A stretch of DNA of 64,000 nucleotides from positions 62,001 through 126,000 of the forward strand of contig NZ_JACHWM010000012.1 of assembly GCF_014191355.1 (NCBI RefSeq), given 5' to 3'. The notes under the pieces were generated by a model. The model did no database searches, was not told the DNA's origin, and saw nothing but the letters and a program-made list of their open reading frames with translations. Shown here one piece after another: positions 62,653 to 64,000 of this stretch (position 1 is its first letter; the number at the start of each line of letters is the position of its first letter). Both the position numbers and the translations under genes were made by a program. This DNA comes from Methylobacterium sp. R2-1 (GTDB lineage: Bacteria; Pseudomonadota; Alphaproteobacteria; Rhizobiales; Beijerinckiaceae).

Positions 62653-62766
62653 GACGCGCCGGCTAAGACGGCCTCACGAAATTCTCGGCCATGGACCGTT
62701 CTCCCTCCGGCGGCGACAGGGCAGCGGGAGTTCTGTGAGAGGCACTGAGACGCGCGGACGGGCTCG

Positions 62767-64000
<1,234 letters not shown>

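Overview
The window is GC-rich, densely coded bacterial DNA with no rRNA, tRNA, insertion sequence or phage. The gene families point to an alphaproteobacterium of the Hyphomicrobiales, most likely a Methylobacterium/Methylorubrum relative: an HWE-type LOV histidine kinase, DUF1489, DUF1289 and DUF3775 proteins, a plant-type GshA, an MlaE with a STAS domain, a CheZ-like protein, a PleC-like kinase at the right edge, and many GTG starts and GTGA/ATGA overlaps. The taxon is inferred from these families; nothing was searched.

Layout. 1-3.5 kb: end of a deoxysugar operon (CDP-glucose 4,6-dehydratase, TylCIII-type C-methyltransferase, 3,5-epimerase, reductase/epimerase). 3.5-13.5 kb: response regulator with a repeat-rich leader, bioA, the glycine cleavage operon gcvT-gcvH-gcvP behind a tandem glycine riboswitch, bioF and a cell-wall hydrolase. 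13.5-21.9 kb: an SDR, an MgtC-like protein, then a seven-gene MoxR/VWA (Bat-type) operon with a 21-codon leader ORF. 22-34.4 kb: catalase-fold protein, EamA exporter, degenerate CYTH protein with a Pro/Ala/Glu tail, msrB, YihY, blue-light LOV kinase, matB, collagen-like exported protein, HI0933-type flavoprotein. 34.7-41.1 kb: TerC, PfpI, several small proteins, cold-shock protein, CheZ-like protein. 41.3-46.6 kb: MFS transporter and the Mla lipid-transport operon. 46.6-55.4 kb: CysQ-like phosphatase, RMF-like protein, ubiA, rsmE, asparaginase, gshA, GT-C-like membrane protein. 55.5-64 kb: small secreted proteins, tusA, a Nudix hydrolase, a phospholipase A2-like secreted protein, a decayed outer-membrane barrel gene, an aspartic protease, cobS/cobT and a truncated sensor kinase.

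Functional links. The riboswitch-controlled glycine cleavage genes feed one-carbon metabolism. bioA and bioF are two separated steps of biotin synthesis. cobS and cobT, divergently placed, complete the lower-ligand loop of cobalamin. The Mla genes and the Bat operon act at the envelope.

Less ordinary observations: a hairpin repeat family that appears between genes and also inside two reading frames (an epimerase and a BatD signal peptide); tightly packed convergent gene pairs whose two stop codons sit symmetrically in one palindrome; inverted arrays of short direct repeats in the response-regulator leader; a probable CYTH pseudo-enzyme; a secreted collagen-like protein; and a LOV-HWE photoreceptor. 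I did not find a clearly new multi-gene defence or mobile system.
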